A stretch of DNA of 64,000 nt, from assembly GCA_947630375.1 (NCBI GenBank), contig CANRHH010000001.1:84052-148051 (forward strand), read 5' to 3'. Shown in pieces: positions 1 through 9,132 of this stretch. The position numbers and the translations under genes were made by a program. Under the pieces are notes generated by a model. It was not told where the DNA came from and did not search any database. It saw nothing but the letters and a program-made list of their open reading frames with translations. Source of the DNA: an uncultured Oscillospiraceae bacterium. GTDB taxonomy: Bacteria; Bacillota; Clostridia; Oscillospirales; Oscillospiraceae. Position 1 is the first letter of the stretch. Each line of letters starts with the position of its first letter.

Positions 1-309
1 TTCCGGTCCGCCAGCCTGGCAAGCGCCGGGCAGATGCTCGCCGTCCTGTTCACCGCCCCCGCCGCCGCCAACAGCGCCTATCTGCTGCGCTCCCTGGTCC
101 CCCCGGCCACCGCTCTGCTGCTGGGCATCTCCCTGCTGGCGGCCTTTGGCCTGGGGCAGCGGGTCAAAGCCCGGGTCCGCGCCCTGCCTGCCGGCGGGCA
201 GACCCTGTGCCTGTACCTGGGCCGGGGCTTCAGCCTGGCGCTGCTGGCCCTGTGCCTGCTGAATCTGTCCCGGGGCGGCTTTAATCCCTTTATCTATTTT
301 CAGTTTTGA
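1..309 (+). CDS. MBOAT family O-acyltransferase, C-terminal fragment
   Basis: The reading frame is open from base 1 and ends at 309, so only the last 102 residues are present. It begins FRSASLASAGQML, matching the FR(A/S)xSLxxA stretch before the last membrane helices of AlgI/DltB-like MBOAT proteins, and ends in the typical NPFIYFQF tail. Two hydrophobic segments (about residues 28-50 and 70-90) fit terminal helices. MBOAT proteins move acyl groups, usually acetyl, across the membrane onto extracytoplasmic polysaccharide. The next gene is a DHHW/AlgJ-like protein, the usual partner, which supports a role in cell-surface glycan O-acetylation. The catalytic His lies upstream of the window. Confidence 0.75.
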   Translation, partial: FRSASLASAGQMLAVLFTAPAAANSAYLLRSLVPPATALLLGISLLAAFGLGQRVKARVRALPAGGQTLCLYLGRGFSLALLALCLLNLSRGGFNPFIYFQF

Positions 310-373
310 GAGGCCGCCGGGCGGACCGCCCCGCGCGGCCTGACCGTACCAGTGCCTCCCGGAGGGGCTGCGG

Positions 374-1720
374 ATGAAAAAGTTCCTGCCAAAACTGTAT
401 ATCGGCCTGGTTCTGCTGATGCTGCTGGTCCCCGGCCTGGGGATGCTGTTCTTTGGCGAGGCCCAGGCCGCCGCCAACGAGGTGCTGGCCCCCCGGCCCC
501 GGCTGATTGGGCAGGACGGGGGCCTGAACGCGGACTTTCTCTCCGATTTTTCCGACTACATGGCCGACCGCTTCGCCTTCCGGCAGGAAATGGTCACCGC
601 CTGGGCCTGGCTCAACGCCCGGCTGCTGCATACCTCTGTGGAAGACCAGGTGATCTTGGGCAGCGAGGGCTGGCTGTATTACGCCCCCACGGAGGCGGAC
701 TACATGGGCCAGGGCCTCAGCGGCGCCGCCCTGCAGAGCGCGGCCCGGAACCTGGCCCTTATGCAGGAATATGTCCAAGATCAGGGGGCGGCGTTTCTCT
801 TTACCGTAGCCCCCAACAAGAACAGCCTCTACCCCGCCCACATGCCCGCCTCCACTCCCGCCGCCGGCGGTTCCAACGCCCAGCGGCTCCCCGCCTTTCT
901 GGCCGGGGAGGGCGTGGCCTATGCGAACCTGTTTGTCCCCTTCCGGGCCCGGGAGGAGGTCCTGTATTACCGGACCGATTCCCACTGGACCGACCGGGGC
1001 GCGGCCCTGGCGGCGGATACGGTGCTGGCCGCCTTAGGCCAAAGCAGCGCCTATTTTGACGGGCCCTTTCCCCTTCTGGTGGAGCACCGGGGGGATCTGT
1101 ATGAGATGCTCTACCCGGCCGGGCGGGAGACCGAGGCCGGCTTGGCCATGGAGCTGCCCTATACCACCGAGCGGGACCCCAACGGGGGCGACGCCATCAC
1201 CATCCGCAGCCACTCCGACCGGGCGGGAAACCTGCTCTGCTTCCGGGACTCCTTTGGCGCGGCCCTGTACCCCTACCTGGCCGCCTCCTTCGGCCAGGCC
1301 CTGTTCTCCCGCCAGGCGGACTATGATCTGACCCAGCTGGCGGAACTTCAGGCCGGGACCGTCGTCATAGAGCTGGTGGAGCGAAATATTCCCTGGCTTT
1401 TGAGCCACCCGGCCCTCTACCCCGCCCCGGAGCGCCCGGCCCCGGAGGCCCTGGCCCAGGGGGCGCCCCTGTCCCTGAGCGCGGAGGCCGGTACAAGCGC
1501 CGGCACAAAGGGGCTGGTCCGTCTCTCCGGCGCTCTGCCGGAATTGGACGGGCAGCCGGTCCTGCTCCGGGCGGGCGGGACCTGGTACGAGGCCGCCGTC
1601 ACCCTGGACGAGGACGGCCGCCCCGGTTTCTCCGCCTGGCTGCCCCAAGGGGCGGCGGCGGAGCGTGATCTTGCCATCGTCTGCGGCGGGGCGCTCTGCC
1701 CCGGCACAGTTGAGGAATAA
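374..1720 (+). CDS. DHHW family protein (AlgJ/AlgX-like), cell-surface O-acetylation partner
   Basis: 448 residues with an N-terminal signal anchor (about 7-28). The body matches the DHHW family: a TDSHWTDRGA motif with Asp202, His204 and Trp205, and a RDSFG motif near residues 291-295 that would supply the SGNH-like serine. The family works outside the membrane with an MBOAT acyltransferase to acetylate polysaccharides; the MBOAT C-terminus lies 64 bp upstream on the same strand, so the two are probably co-transcribed. A GGAGGGGC ribosome site sits 6-7 bases before the ATG. The acceptor glycan cannot be read from the sequence. Confidence 0.8.
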   Translation: MKKFLPKLYIGLVLLMLLVPGLGMLFFGEAQAAANEVLAPRPRLIGQDGGLNADFLSDFSDYMADRFAFRQEMVTAWAWLNARLLHTSVEDQVILGSEGWLYYAPTEADYMGQGLSGAALQSAARNLALMQEYVQDQGAAFLFTVAPNKNSLYPAHMPASTPAAGGSNAQRLPAFLAGEGVAYANLFVPFRAREEVLYYRTDSHWTDRGAALAADTVLAALGQSSAYFDGPFPLLVEHRGDLYEMLYPAGRETEAGLAMELPYTTERDPNGGDAITIRSHSDRAGNLLCFRDSFGAALYPYLAASFGQALFSRQADYDLTQLAELQAGTVVIELVERNIPWLLSHPALYPAPERPAPEALAQGAPLSLSAEAGTSAGTKGLVRLSGALPELDGQPVLLRAGGTWYEAAVTLDEDGRPGFSAWLPQGAAAERDLAIVCGGALCPGTVEE

Positions 1721-1749
1721 GCAAATCCATAAGACAGAGGTATAGAGAA

Positions 1750-2163
1750 ATGAGACGTGTACTTGCTTTGACCTTGCTTCTTGTTCTGGCCCTTTCGCTG
1801 GCTGCCTGCGGCTCCAAGAAGGCCGACGCCACGCCGGCCCCCGACGCGGCCTCCGGCCCTGACGCCTCCGGCATCCCCGCGGGCGTGGAGGAGACCGAGC
1901 CGCCCAAGGTCACAGACTCCCCGGCGGACGGCCAGGTGCCCGACTCCGCGATCCCGGCCACCCCGGAGGACCTGAAGGCCATTGCCGAGGCCTTTGTGGG
2001 CCGGCCGGTAGAGGAGCTGTACGCCGCGGTGGGCCAGCCTGACAGCGCCAGTTATGCCGCCAGCTGCCTGGGTCCCGGGCAGGATGGGGAGCTGGTGTAC
2101 GAAGGGTTCACGGTGTACACCTATCTGGAAGACGGCACGGAGACTGTCAATGCCGTCCTATAA
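1750..2163 (+). CDS. small hypothetical lipoprotein
   Basis: 137 residues. A lipoprotein signal peptide ends in the lipobox LAAC (Cys20), followed by a Pro/Asp/Ala-rich linker of about 45 residues and a compact C-terminal domain (residues 75-137) with a GRPVEELYAAVGQP stretch. That part resembles small BamE/SmpA-like modules in general shape, but I cannot assign a family. It lies 29 bp after the DHHW gene and overlaps the next gene by 14 bp, so it belongs to the envelope operon. Probably anchored outside the membrane; function unknown. Confidence 0.7.
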   Translation: MRRVLALTLLLVLALSLAACGSKKADATPAPDAASGPDASGIPAGVEETEPPKVTDSPADGQVPDSAIPATPEDLKAIAEAFVGRPVEELYAAVGQPDSASYAASCLGPGQDGELVYEGFTVYTYLEDGTETVNAVL

Positions 2164-4105
2164 GCAGGAGCCGGGCTCCCATGCCCGGGGCGGGGCCCAC
2201 GCGGCGGGCGGGGCCCATGCCGCGCCCAGTTCCCGGCCTTCCCTGAGCCTGCGCGGCGCCGGCGGCTTCCACGCAGCGCCCGATCAAAAGAAAGCGGCCT
2301 CCCCGGTCCCGGAACGGCTGGACCGGGAGGAGGTTTTCCGGGATACGCCCGCTCAGAGCGCCCCCGCCCCGGCGGAGCCCCGGCGGGAGGTCGCCCATGG
2401 GGCTGCTCCTAAACGCAGCCGGCCTGCCCCGGAGGCCGCGCCCCGGCAGGACCGCGCCCGGCGGGCGGAAGCGCCCCGGCAGAGCCGCGTCCGGCAGGAG
2501 CAACCCGTCCGGCGCCAACGCTCCGCCCCCGAAAAACCGCCTAAAGAGTCCTCCCGCTCCCCGGTGCTCACGGTGCTGTCCGTGTTGGCCGGGCTGGTGC
2601 TGGCCGGGCTGTTGACGGTGCTGTTCGTGGCGGGGATCTTCCGTGTCCGCTACATACTGCCCGACGGTTCCCGGAAATCGGAGCTGGTGTTCCGGGGCCA
2701 GGCGGCGGACAGGGCCCCGGAGGTCCTCCAGGAGGGCTATACCTTCATCGGCTGGGAGGACGAGGCGGGGCAGATCGTCCCGGTGCACACCGTTCCCGTC
2801 TATGAGGACACGGTCTACACCGCCCGGATGATGCCGGCCCTGCACACGGACGGGCACCAGACCTATCTCAGCCCCGACGAAAACGGCTTTATCCATCCGG
2901 ACGAGCTGCTGCTCCGGGGCCAGGCGGCGGAGATCCTCTGCACCTTTCTGGAGGTCCCGGCCCCGGTGGGCGGTGAAAATTTCCGCGATGTGGAGCGCAC
3001 CGCCCCCTACGCCTCCGCCACCGCCACTTTGAAGGCGCTGGGCGCGGCGGAGGGCGAGCTGTTCCGGCCGGAGGAGCCTGTCACCCTGCGGGAACTGCTG
3101 ACCATGCTGGGCAGCTTCTACCCGGAGCTGACCTGGGAGGACCTGGCCATCTACGCCGAGGACGCGGACCCGAACGACCCGGACGCGCCCTATCTCCTCC
3201 GTTACACCTTCCGGGATATCTCCCAGCTGGACCCGGACTACGCCCTGTTCTGCACCGCGGCCAGCATGGGCTGGATCGACAGCGGCCCCGATGTGGAGAT
3301 CTCCGCCAACGACGCGCTGACCCGCGCCCAGGCCGCCGCTTTTCTGAACCGGGCCTTTGGCCGGGGCCAGGGGCTGGAGATCGACCCGGAGCAGGCCGGG
3401 AAATTCATCGACCTGCCGCCGGAGCACCCCCTGTATGCCCAGGTGATGGAGGCCGCCGTGCCCCACACCGCCGGCTCCTCCGGGGGCTCGGAGAGCTGGA
3501 GCAGCGCCCAGCCCCACACCTTGGAGGCCCGGGAGCCCGGTTTCTTCTTCCTTGGGACCCAGATGTACTGCCTGGGAGAGGACGGCTACCTGGTGATGGA
3601 CGAGGAGGTGGACGGCTTCCGGTTTGACGCCGATGGGAAGTTCACTAGCGGCCTGCCGGAGCTGGATGAACTGGTCCAGCAGGTGCTGGGGGAGATCATC
3701 ACCCCGGACATGGACGACACCGCCAAGCTCCGGGCCGCCTACGACTACGTGCGGGACTCCTTTACCTACATCAAGGGCAACCACTATAAGCGGGGCGACG
3801 TGAGCTGGGCCGAGCAAGAGGCCTACGACATGTTTGCCACCGGCTATGGCAACTGTTATAACTACGCCGGGGCCTTTTATGCCCTGTGCCGGGCCCTGGG
3901 CCAGGACGCCACCCTCATCAGCGGCCTTTACGGCAGCAACTATCTGCTGCACGCCTGGGTGGAGTTCACCGTGGACGGGGAGCGGCGCATCTGCGACCCG
4001 GAGGTGGAGATGACCTACTACCGGGCCGAGAAGCCGGAGGAGCAGATCCCGGACATGTTCATGATGACGGTGGCCTACTCCAACCGCTGGCTCTACACAA
4101 AATAA
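2150..4105 (+). CDS. membrane-anchored SLH / transglutaminase-like protein
   Basis: The ATG at 2150 was chosen because GGAG lies 7 bases upstream and it overlaps the preceding stop; it gives 651 residues. Domains in order: a cytoplasmic, disordered Arg/Pro/Ala-rich tail (1-136); one membrane helix (about 137-163); an InlB-type B repeat (EGYTFIGWED, about 190-225); SLH-like repeats with FRDV and FIDL motifs (about 235-450); and a transglutaminase-like domain with Cys569 (GNCYNYAGA), His601 (LHAWVEF) and Asp616 (CDPEVE), a plausible complete triad. It sits between two lipoprotein genes in the envelope locus. The domain could be a peptidase or a cross-linking enzyme acting on wall proteins; which one is not decidable here. 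Confidence 0.75.
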   Translation: MPSYKQEPGSHARGGAHAAGGAHAAPSSRPSLSLRGAGGFHAAPDQKKAASPVPERLDREEVFRDTPAQSAPAPAEPRREVAHGAAPKRSRPAPEAAPRQDRARRAEAPRQSRVRQEQPVRRQRSAPEKPPKESSRSPVLTVLSVLAGLVLAGLLTVLFVAGIFRVRYILPDGSRKSELVFRGQAADRAPEVLQEGYTFIGWEDEAGQIVPVHTVPVYEDTVYTARMMPALHTDGHQTYLSPDENGFIHPDELLLRGQAAEILCTFLEVPAPVGGENFRDVERTAPYASATATLKALGAAEGELFRPEEPVTLRELLTMLGSFYPELTWEDLAIYAEDADPNDPDAPYLLRYTFRDISQLDPDYALFCTAASMGWIDSGPDVEISANDALTRAQAAAFLNRAFGRGQGLEIDPEQAGKFIDLPPEHPLYAQVMEAAVPHTAGSSGGSESWSSAQPHTLEAREPGFFFLGTQMYCLGEDGYLVMDEEVDGFRFDADGKFTSGLPELDELVQQVLGEIITPDMDDTAKLRAAYDYVRDSFTYIKGNHYKRGDVSWAEQEAYDMFATGYGNCYNYAGAFYALCRALGQDATLISGLYGSNYLLHAWVEFTVDGERRICDPEVEMTYYRAEKPEEQIPDMFMMTVAYSNRWLYTK

Positions 4106-4145
4106 AAAATCTTCTTTTCTCCTCAAAGGAGTGCAATAAGAAACC

Positions 4146-5372
4146 GTGAAAAAATTGTTTGCCATCCTCCTGCTCTGCGCCCTGGTCCTGGGGATGGCCG
4201 CCTGCCAGCAGGCGGCCCCCCGGCCGGAGACCGGCAGCCCCGCCGGAGAGGAGCAGGCGGTCGTCGTCTCCGGCGGAGAAGGGGCCTCTTCGGAGGCGCT
4301 GTACATGGTCCGTCTGGACAGCGCCCCCTACAACCAGGACGCCCCCGCCTTTCCCGAGGACATGAGCGCCCCCGGCATCGCCGTGGGCTCCATCGGCGCT
4401 TTGGTGGAGCAGGACGGGGACTTTCTGAAGCTGAGCTTCGCCGGAAACGCCCAGGCCTGGATCCACGGCTGGTACCTCACCGCGCTGGATGAAAACGTCC
4501 AGCGCCAGCGGGAGGAGGCGCAGCTTCAAGCCTGTACCTCCACCCAGAGCTTCCAGCCGGTGGAGAAGTTTCTGAATCGGGAGGACCACAGCTATATCTG
4601 CCTGGCGGGCAGCGGGCTCAACTGCCGGGCCCTGCCCTCGGGGGACAGCCCGGTGCTCATCACCATCCCCTTTGGCACCCAGGTGGAGGTCCTGGGCCGG
4701 GACGGGGACTATTATCTCTGCCGCCTGGACGACGGCGGGCTGGTCTACTGCGCGGTAAACTTCCTCTCCGCGGAGCAGACCTATGTAGAGCTGGACGGCG
4801 CGGTGGATCTGCGGGTGTTTCTGCCCACGCTGGAATTTGAGATGCTCTTTGCCTCTCCCAACAACATCACCGGCGAGGCCATGTACCCGGCTATCCCCCT
4901 CTTGGAGACCTCCACGGCCAAAATGCTGGCCCAGGCCCAGGATATTTTCCGGGAAAACGGGTACAGCATCAAGATCTATGACGCCTACCGGCCCAAATCC
5001 GCCCAGTTCAAGCTCTATGACATCGTGCAGAACTCCTGGTTCATCGCCAACCCCTACACCGGCAACTCCTGGCACCAGCTGGGCCGGGCTGTGGACATGT
5101 CCCTCATCGATCTGAGCACCGGGGAGGAGCTGGAGATGCCCACCCCCATGCACACCTTTGACACCACCGCCTGCCGCTTCAACAGCGGCGGCTGGACCGA
5201 GACCGCCCGGGCCAACGTGAACTACATGACCGAGATCATGACCTCCCTGGGCTTCGGCACCATCACCACCGAGTGGTGGCACTTTGAAAACACCGCCGAC
5301 GGGATTTACATGGACCCCTATCTGGACTATGACAGCCTCACCTACCGGCCTATTACCGACTATGTAAAATAA
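4146..5372 (+). CDS. VanX-family M15 D-Ala-D-Ala dipeptidase-like lipoprotein with SH3 domain
   Basis: 408 residues from a GTG start. The lipobox is GMAAC. An SH3b-like region with GLNCRALPSGDSP follows (about 155-210), then an M15D peptidase domain. Zinc ligands and the catalytic base are visible: SWHQLGRAVD (His310, Asp317) and EWWHF (Glu376, His379), with the DAYRP motif near residue 280. Cytoplasmic VanX hydrolyses D-Ala-D-Ala; the lipoprotein signal places this copy outside, where it more likely trims peptidoglycan peptides. The ribosome site AAAGGAG is 14 bases upstream, longer than usual. There is no vanH/vanA neighbour, so no resistance role is inferred. Confidence 0.8.
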   Translation: MKKLFAILLLCALVLGMAACQQAAPRPETGSPAGEEQAVVVSGGEGASSEALYMVRLDSAPYNQDAPAFPEDMSAPGIAVGSIGALVEQDGDFLKLSFAGNAQAWIHGWYLTALDENVQRQREEAQLQACTSTQSFQPVEKFLNREDHSYICLAGSGLNCRALPSGDSPVLITIPFGTQVEVLGRDGDYYLCRLDDGGLVYCAVNFLSAEQTYVELDGAVDLRVFLPTLEFEMLFASPNNITGEAMYPAIPLLETSTAKMLAQAQDIFRENGYSIKIYDAYRPKSAQFKLYDIVQNSWFIANPYTGNSWHQLGRAVDMSLIDLSTGEELEMPTPMHTFDTTACRFNSGGWTETARANVNYMTEIMTSLGFGTITTEWWHFENTADGIYMDPYLDYDSLTYRPITDYVK

Positions 5373-5375
5373 GAG

Positions 5376-5423
5376 AAAAAGACAGGCCCTCCGGCGAAAC
5401 TTCGCCGGAGGGCTTGTCTTTTT
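5376..5423. terminator. bidirectional intrinsic terminator
   Basis: A hairpin with arms GCCCTCCGGCGAA and TTCGCCGGAGGGC is flanked by A-rich and T-rich runs on both sides. It lies between the convergent M15 peptidase gene and purL and can stop transcription from both. Confidence 0.85.
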
Positions 5424-5434
5424 GGTTCAGATTC

Positions 5435-8400
5435 TTACGCGAAATACTTCTTCGCGCTGCAAAACAGCCCGATCTCATAGTTTCCCGGCACGTTCCGGTA
5501 CAGGCCGGGGCCGGTGCGCTCGCTGTGGCCCATCTTGCCCAGGACCCGGCCATCGGGGCTGGTGATGCCCTCCACGGCCCACAGGGAGCCGTTGGGGTTG
5601 CAGGCCGTGTCCATGCCGGGCGCGCCGGCCAGGTCCACATACTGGGTGGCGATCTGGCCCCTTTCGGCCAGCTCCTTCAGCACCGCCTCGGGGGCGATGA
5701 AGCGGCCCTCCCCGTGGGAGACCGGCACGCTGTACACCCCGCCCAGCTCCGCCTCCAGCAGCCAGGGGGACAGCTTGGAGCAGACCCGGGTCCGGACGAT
5801 GGAGGACTGGTGCCGCCCGATGGTGTTGTAGGTCAGGGTGGGGCAGTCCGCGTCGGTCCGCACAATCTTCCCGAAGGGCACCAGGCCCAGCTTGATAAGG
5901 GCCTGGAAGCCGTTGCAAATGCCCAGCATCAGCCCGTCCCGCTGCTCCAGCAGCTCGGTAACGGCGGCTGAGAGAGCCGGGTTTCGCAGGAGGGAGGCGA
6001 TGAATTTGCCGGAGCCCTCCGGCTCGTCGCCGCCGGAGAAGCCCCCGGGCAGAAAGACGATCTGGCTGCGGCGGATGGCCGCCTCCAGCTCCCGGGCGGA
6101 GTCCTCCAAAACCGCCGGGCTGAGATTGCGCACCACCACGATCTCCGGCTCCAGCCCGGCCCTCAGGCAGGCCCGGGCCGAGTCATACTCGCAGTTGGTG
6201 CCGGGGAACACGGGGATGGTCACCCGGGGGCGGGCGATGCCCTTGGGCAGCACCGCCGGGGCGCTCCCCTCCCAGCGCAGGGCTGGGGCCCCGCCGGGGG
6301 CGGCGGCCTGGGTGGGGAACACCTTCTCCAGCACCGCCTCGTTCAGGGCCAGCAGCTCGTCAATGGGGGCGCTGTCCGTGCCCAGGTCGATCACCGGTTC
6401 AGCGGTGGTGAAGCCCACACAGCGGGCCCAGGCACAGTCGATATCCCGTGAAAGCTCCGCCACGATGGCCCCGTAAAACGGGATATGCCACAGTTCCCCC
6501 GTCATCTCCGCGTTGGACTTAAATCCAACGCGGTTGCCGAAGGACATCTTCATCACCGCCTCGGCGGCGCTCTCCTCGATGGCCCAGGCGGCTTTCACCT
6601 CACCCTGTTGGGCCAGAGCGTGAAACGCCTCCCAGGCGGCCTTGGTGTTCTCCGGCACGTCGCCGCCGAACACATACACCGGATGCCCCGCCTCCTTGAA
6701 CTCGGGCGAGAGCACGTCCCCGGCCCGGATGGGCGCGATGGCGAAGGAGATCAGCGTGGGGGGCACATCCAGGTCCATAAAGGAGCCGGACATGGAGTCC
6801 TTCCCGCCGATGGCGGCGCAGCCGTAGTCCAGCTGGGCCTCCAGGGCCCCCAAAAGGGCGGAGAAGGGCTTGCCCCAGCGGTCCGGGTCCTCCCGCAGCT
6901 TTTCAAAAAACTCCTGCAGCGAGAGATAAGCGGACCTGTAGTCCGCCCCCGCCGCCACGATCTTGGTCAGGGACGTGACCACGCTGTCCATGGCCCCGGC
7001 ATAGGGGTCCACGGTCAGCCGGTCCGGGTCGCAGCCCCAGGCCATGACGCTGCCCTGCTCCGTCTCCTGCCCGGGCAGCACCGGCAGCAGGGCCGCCATG
7101 GCCTGGGCCGGGGTGGTCTGTGTCCGGCCGCCGAAGGGCATGAGCAGGCTGCCCGCGCCGATGGTGCCGTCGAACCGCTCCGTGAGCCCCCGCCGGGAGG
7201 CGCATTTCAGGCTCCCGGCCATCTCCCGCAGGGAGTGGAAGCGGGGCTTGCCCATGGCGGCCCGGTCCTTTTCCGGCACGGAAACGGCCGCCTGCTTCAC
7301 CGCGCCGTTGGTGTTGAGGAAGGCCCGGCTCAGGTCGGCCACCGTCTCCCCCCGCCAGGTCATGACCATGCGGGGGCTCTCGGTGACCACCGCCACCCGG
7401 TAAGCCTCCAAATTCTCCCGCTCCGCCGCGGCGATAAAAGCCGCCTCGTCCTGGGGGGCCACCACCACGGCCATTCGCTCCTGGCTCTCGGAGATGGCCA
7501 GCTCCGTGCCGTCCAGACCCTCATATTTCTTGCGCACCGCATCCAGGTCGATCTCCAGCCCGTCGGCCAGCTCCCCGATGGCGACGGACACGCCGCCGGC
7601 GCCGAAGTCGTTGCAGCTCTTGATGAGCCGGGTCACGTTCTTGTCCCGGAACAGCCGCTGGAGCTTTCGCTCCTCGGGGGCGTTGCCCTTCTGGACCTCG
7701 CTGGCCATGGTGGTGAGGGACTGCAAATTGTGGCTCTTGGAGGAGCCGGTGGCCCCGCCGATGCCGTCCCGGCCTGTGCGGCCGCCCAGGAGGATCACAA
7801 CGTCTCCCGGCGCGGGCTGCTCCCGGCGCACGTTCTCCGCCGGGGCGGCGGCCACCACCGCGCCGCACTCCAGGCGCTTGGCGGCATAGCCCGGGTGGTA
7901 CAGCTCCGCCACATGCCCGGTGGCTAAACCGATCTGGTTGCCGTAGGAGCTGTAGCCCCCCGCGGCGGTGACAGTCAGCTTCCGCTGGGGCAGCTTCCCG
8001 GGCAGCGTCTCCGCAAAGGAGGCCCGGGGGTCGGCGGCCCCGGTGACGCGCATGGCCTGGTGCACATAGGCCCGGCCGGACAGGGGGTCCCGGATGCAGC
8101 CGCCGATACAGGTGGCCGCGCCGCCGAAGGGCTCGATCTCGGTGGGGTGGTTGTGGGTCTCGTTTTTGAACATCAGCAGCCAGTCCTGCTCTTCCCCGTC
8201 CACCAGGGCGGGCACATGGATGGAACAGGCGTTGATCTCCTCGCTCTCGTCCAGCTCCGGCAGCAGGCCCCGTTTTTTCAGAGTCTTGGCGCCGATGGTG
8301 GCGATATCCATCAGGGTCTGGGGCCGACGGGCCGCCTTCTCCGCCCCGTAGACCTCCTCCCGGGCAGCCAGGTAGCGCGCATAGGCCGCCTGCACCGCCG

Positions 8401-9127
8401 CGTCGGCGATGTCCGGGCGCTGCAGGTGGGTGCCGAAGGTGGTGTGCCGGCAGTGGTCGGACCAATAGGTGTCCACCAGACGGACCTCGGTGATGGTGGG
8501 GTCCCGGCCCTCGTCGTTTTTGAAATAGTCCTGCAAAAATTTCAGATCGTCCAGGTCCATGGCCAAGCCCAGCTTTTCCAGCAGAGCGGCCAGGCCCGCC
8601 CCGTCCAGGGCGGTAAAGCCGCCGAGGGTCTCCACCATGGGGGGCTGGGGGTGGCTGCGCGCCAGGGTCTCCGGCTTTTTCAAGGAGGCCTCCCGGCTCT
8701 CCACCGGGTTGATGAGATAGGCCCGGATCCGCGCCAGGGTCTCGCTGTCCAGCACGCCCTCCAGCAGATAGACCTTGGCATAGCCCACCAGGGGCCGCTC
8801 GCCCCCGGTCAGCAGCTGGACGCACTGGGCGCAGCTGTCGGCCCGCTGGTCGAACTGGCCCGGCAGGGCCTCCACCGCCAGCAGGCTGTGGGGCGCCGCG
8901 GGCTCCGGGAAGGACTCCTCCCAGAGAGTGTCCACCTGGGGCTCGGAGAAGACTACGGTCTTGGCCCGCTCATAGGCGGCCGGGTCGATGTTCTCCACGT
9001 CGTAGCGGTTGAGGATCCGCAGCCCCTCCAGGCCCTGAATGCCCAAGAAGTCCCGCAGATCGGCCAGAAGACTGCCGGCCTCCGGGGAGAGCCCCGGCTT
9101 TTTTTCCACAAAAAGACGATGTACCAT
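5435..9127 (-). CDS. purL: phosphoribosylformylglycinamidine synthase, single-chain
   Basis: About 1230 residues. It converts FGAR to FGAM using ATP and glutamine, step 4 of purine synthesis. The N-terminal MVHRLFVEKKPG, the central DxxSDHCRHTTF (WSDHCRH), the NETHNHP stretch, and a C-terminal class I glutaminase with Cys in LGICNGFQ and the SHGEGRF motif are all present, so PurQ and PurS are not needed. The length matches the large single-chain form. I chose the second ATG (9127) because GGAGGG is 9 bases before it but touches the first ATG (9136). It is the last gene of the purine operon; the first ATG overlaps the purD stop. Confidence 0.95.
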   Translation of the reverse strand: MVHRLFVEKKPGLSPEAGSLLADLRDFLGIQGLEGLRILNRYDVENIDPAAYERAKTVVFSEPQVDTLWEESFPEPAAPHSLLAVEALPGQFDQRADSCAQCVQLLTGGERPLVGYAKVYLLEGVLDSETLARIRAYLINPVESREASLKKPETLARSHPQPPMVETLGGFTALDGAGLAALLEKLGLAMDLDDLKFLQDYFKNDEGRDPTITEVRLVDTYWSDHCRHTTFGTHLQRPDIADAAVQAAYARYLAAREEVYGAEKAARRPQTLMDIATIGAKTLKKRGLLPELDESEEINACSIHVPALVDGEEQDWLLMFKNETHNHPTEIEPFGGAATCIGGCIRDPLSGRAYVHQAMRVTGAADPRASFAETLPGKLPQRKLTVTAAGGYSSYGNQIGLATGHVAELYHPGYAAKRLECGAVVAAAPAENVRREQPAPGDVVILLGGRTGRDGIGGATGSSKSHNLQSLTTMASEVQKGNAPEERKLQRLFRDKNVTRLIKSCNDFGAGGVSVAIGELADGLEIDLDAVRKKYEGLDGTELAISESQERMAVVVAPQDEAAFIAAAERENLEAYRVAVVTESPRMVMTWRGETVADLSRAFLNTNGAVKQAAVSVPEKDRAAMGKPRFHSLREMAGSLKCASRRGLTERFDGTIGAGSLLMPFGGRTQTTPAQAMAALLPVLPGQETEQGSVMAWGCDPDRLTVDPYAGAMDSVVTSLTKIVAAGADYRSAYLSLQEFFEKLREDPDRWGKPFSALLGALEAQLDYGCAAIGGKDSMSGSFMDLDVPPTLISFAIAPIRAGDVLSPEFKEAGHPVYVFGGDVPENTKAAWEAFHALAQQGEVKAAWAIEESAAEAVMKMSFGNRVGFKSNAEMTGELWHIPFYGAIVAELSRDIDCAWARCVGFTTAEPVIDLGTDSAPIDELLALNEAVLEKVFPTQAAAPGGAPALRWEGSAPAVLPKGIARPRVTIPVFPGTNCEYDSARACLRAGLEPEIVVVRNLSPAVLEDSARELEAAIRRSQIVFLPGGFSGGDEPEGSGKFIASLLRNPALSAAVTELLEQRDGLMLGICNGFQALIKLGLVPFGKIVRTDADCPTLTYNTIGRHQSSIVRTRVCSKLSPWLLEAELGGVYSVPVSHGEGRFIAPEAVLKELAERGQIATQYVDLAGAPGMDTACNPNGSLWAVEGITSPDGRVLGKMGHSERTGPGLYRNVPGNYEIGLFCSAKKYFA

Positions 9128-9132
9128 CCGCT

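Noticed and set aside
2147-4306. Very long minus-strand open frames (719 and 407 aa) opposite the SLH/transglutaminase and M15 genes
   Set aside because: They mirror well-supported plus-strand genes with signal peptides and catalytic motifs; high GC produces long shadow frames. Their translations are low-complexity Gly/His/Val-rich.
4146-5372. Vancomycin resistance (vanX)
   Set aside because: The protein is an exported SH3-containing lipoprotein and there is no vanH, vanA/B ligase or vanRS nearby.
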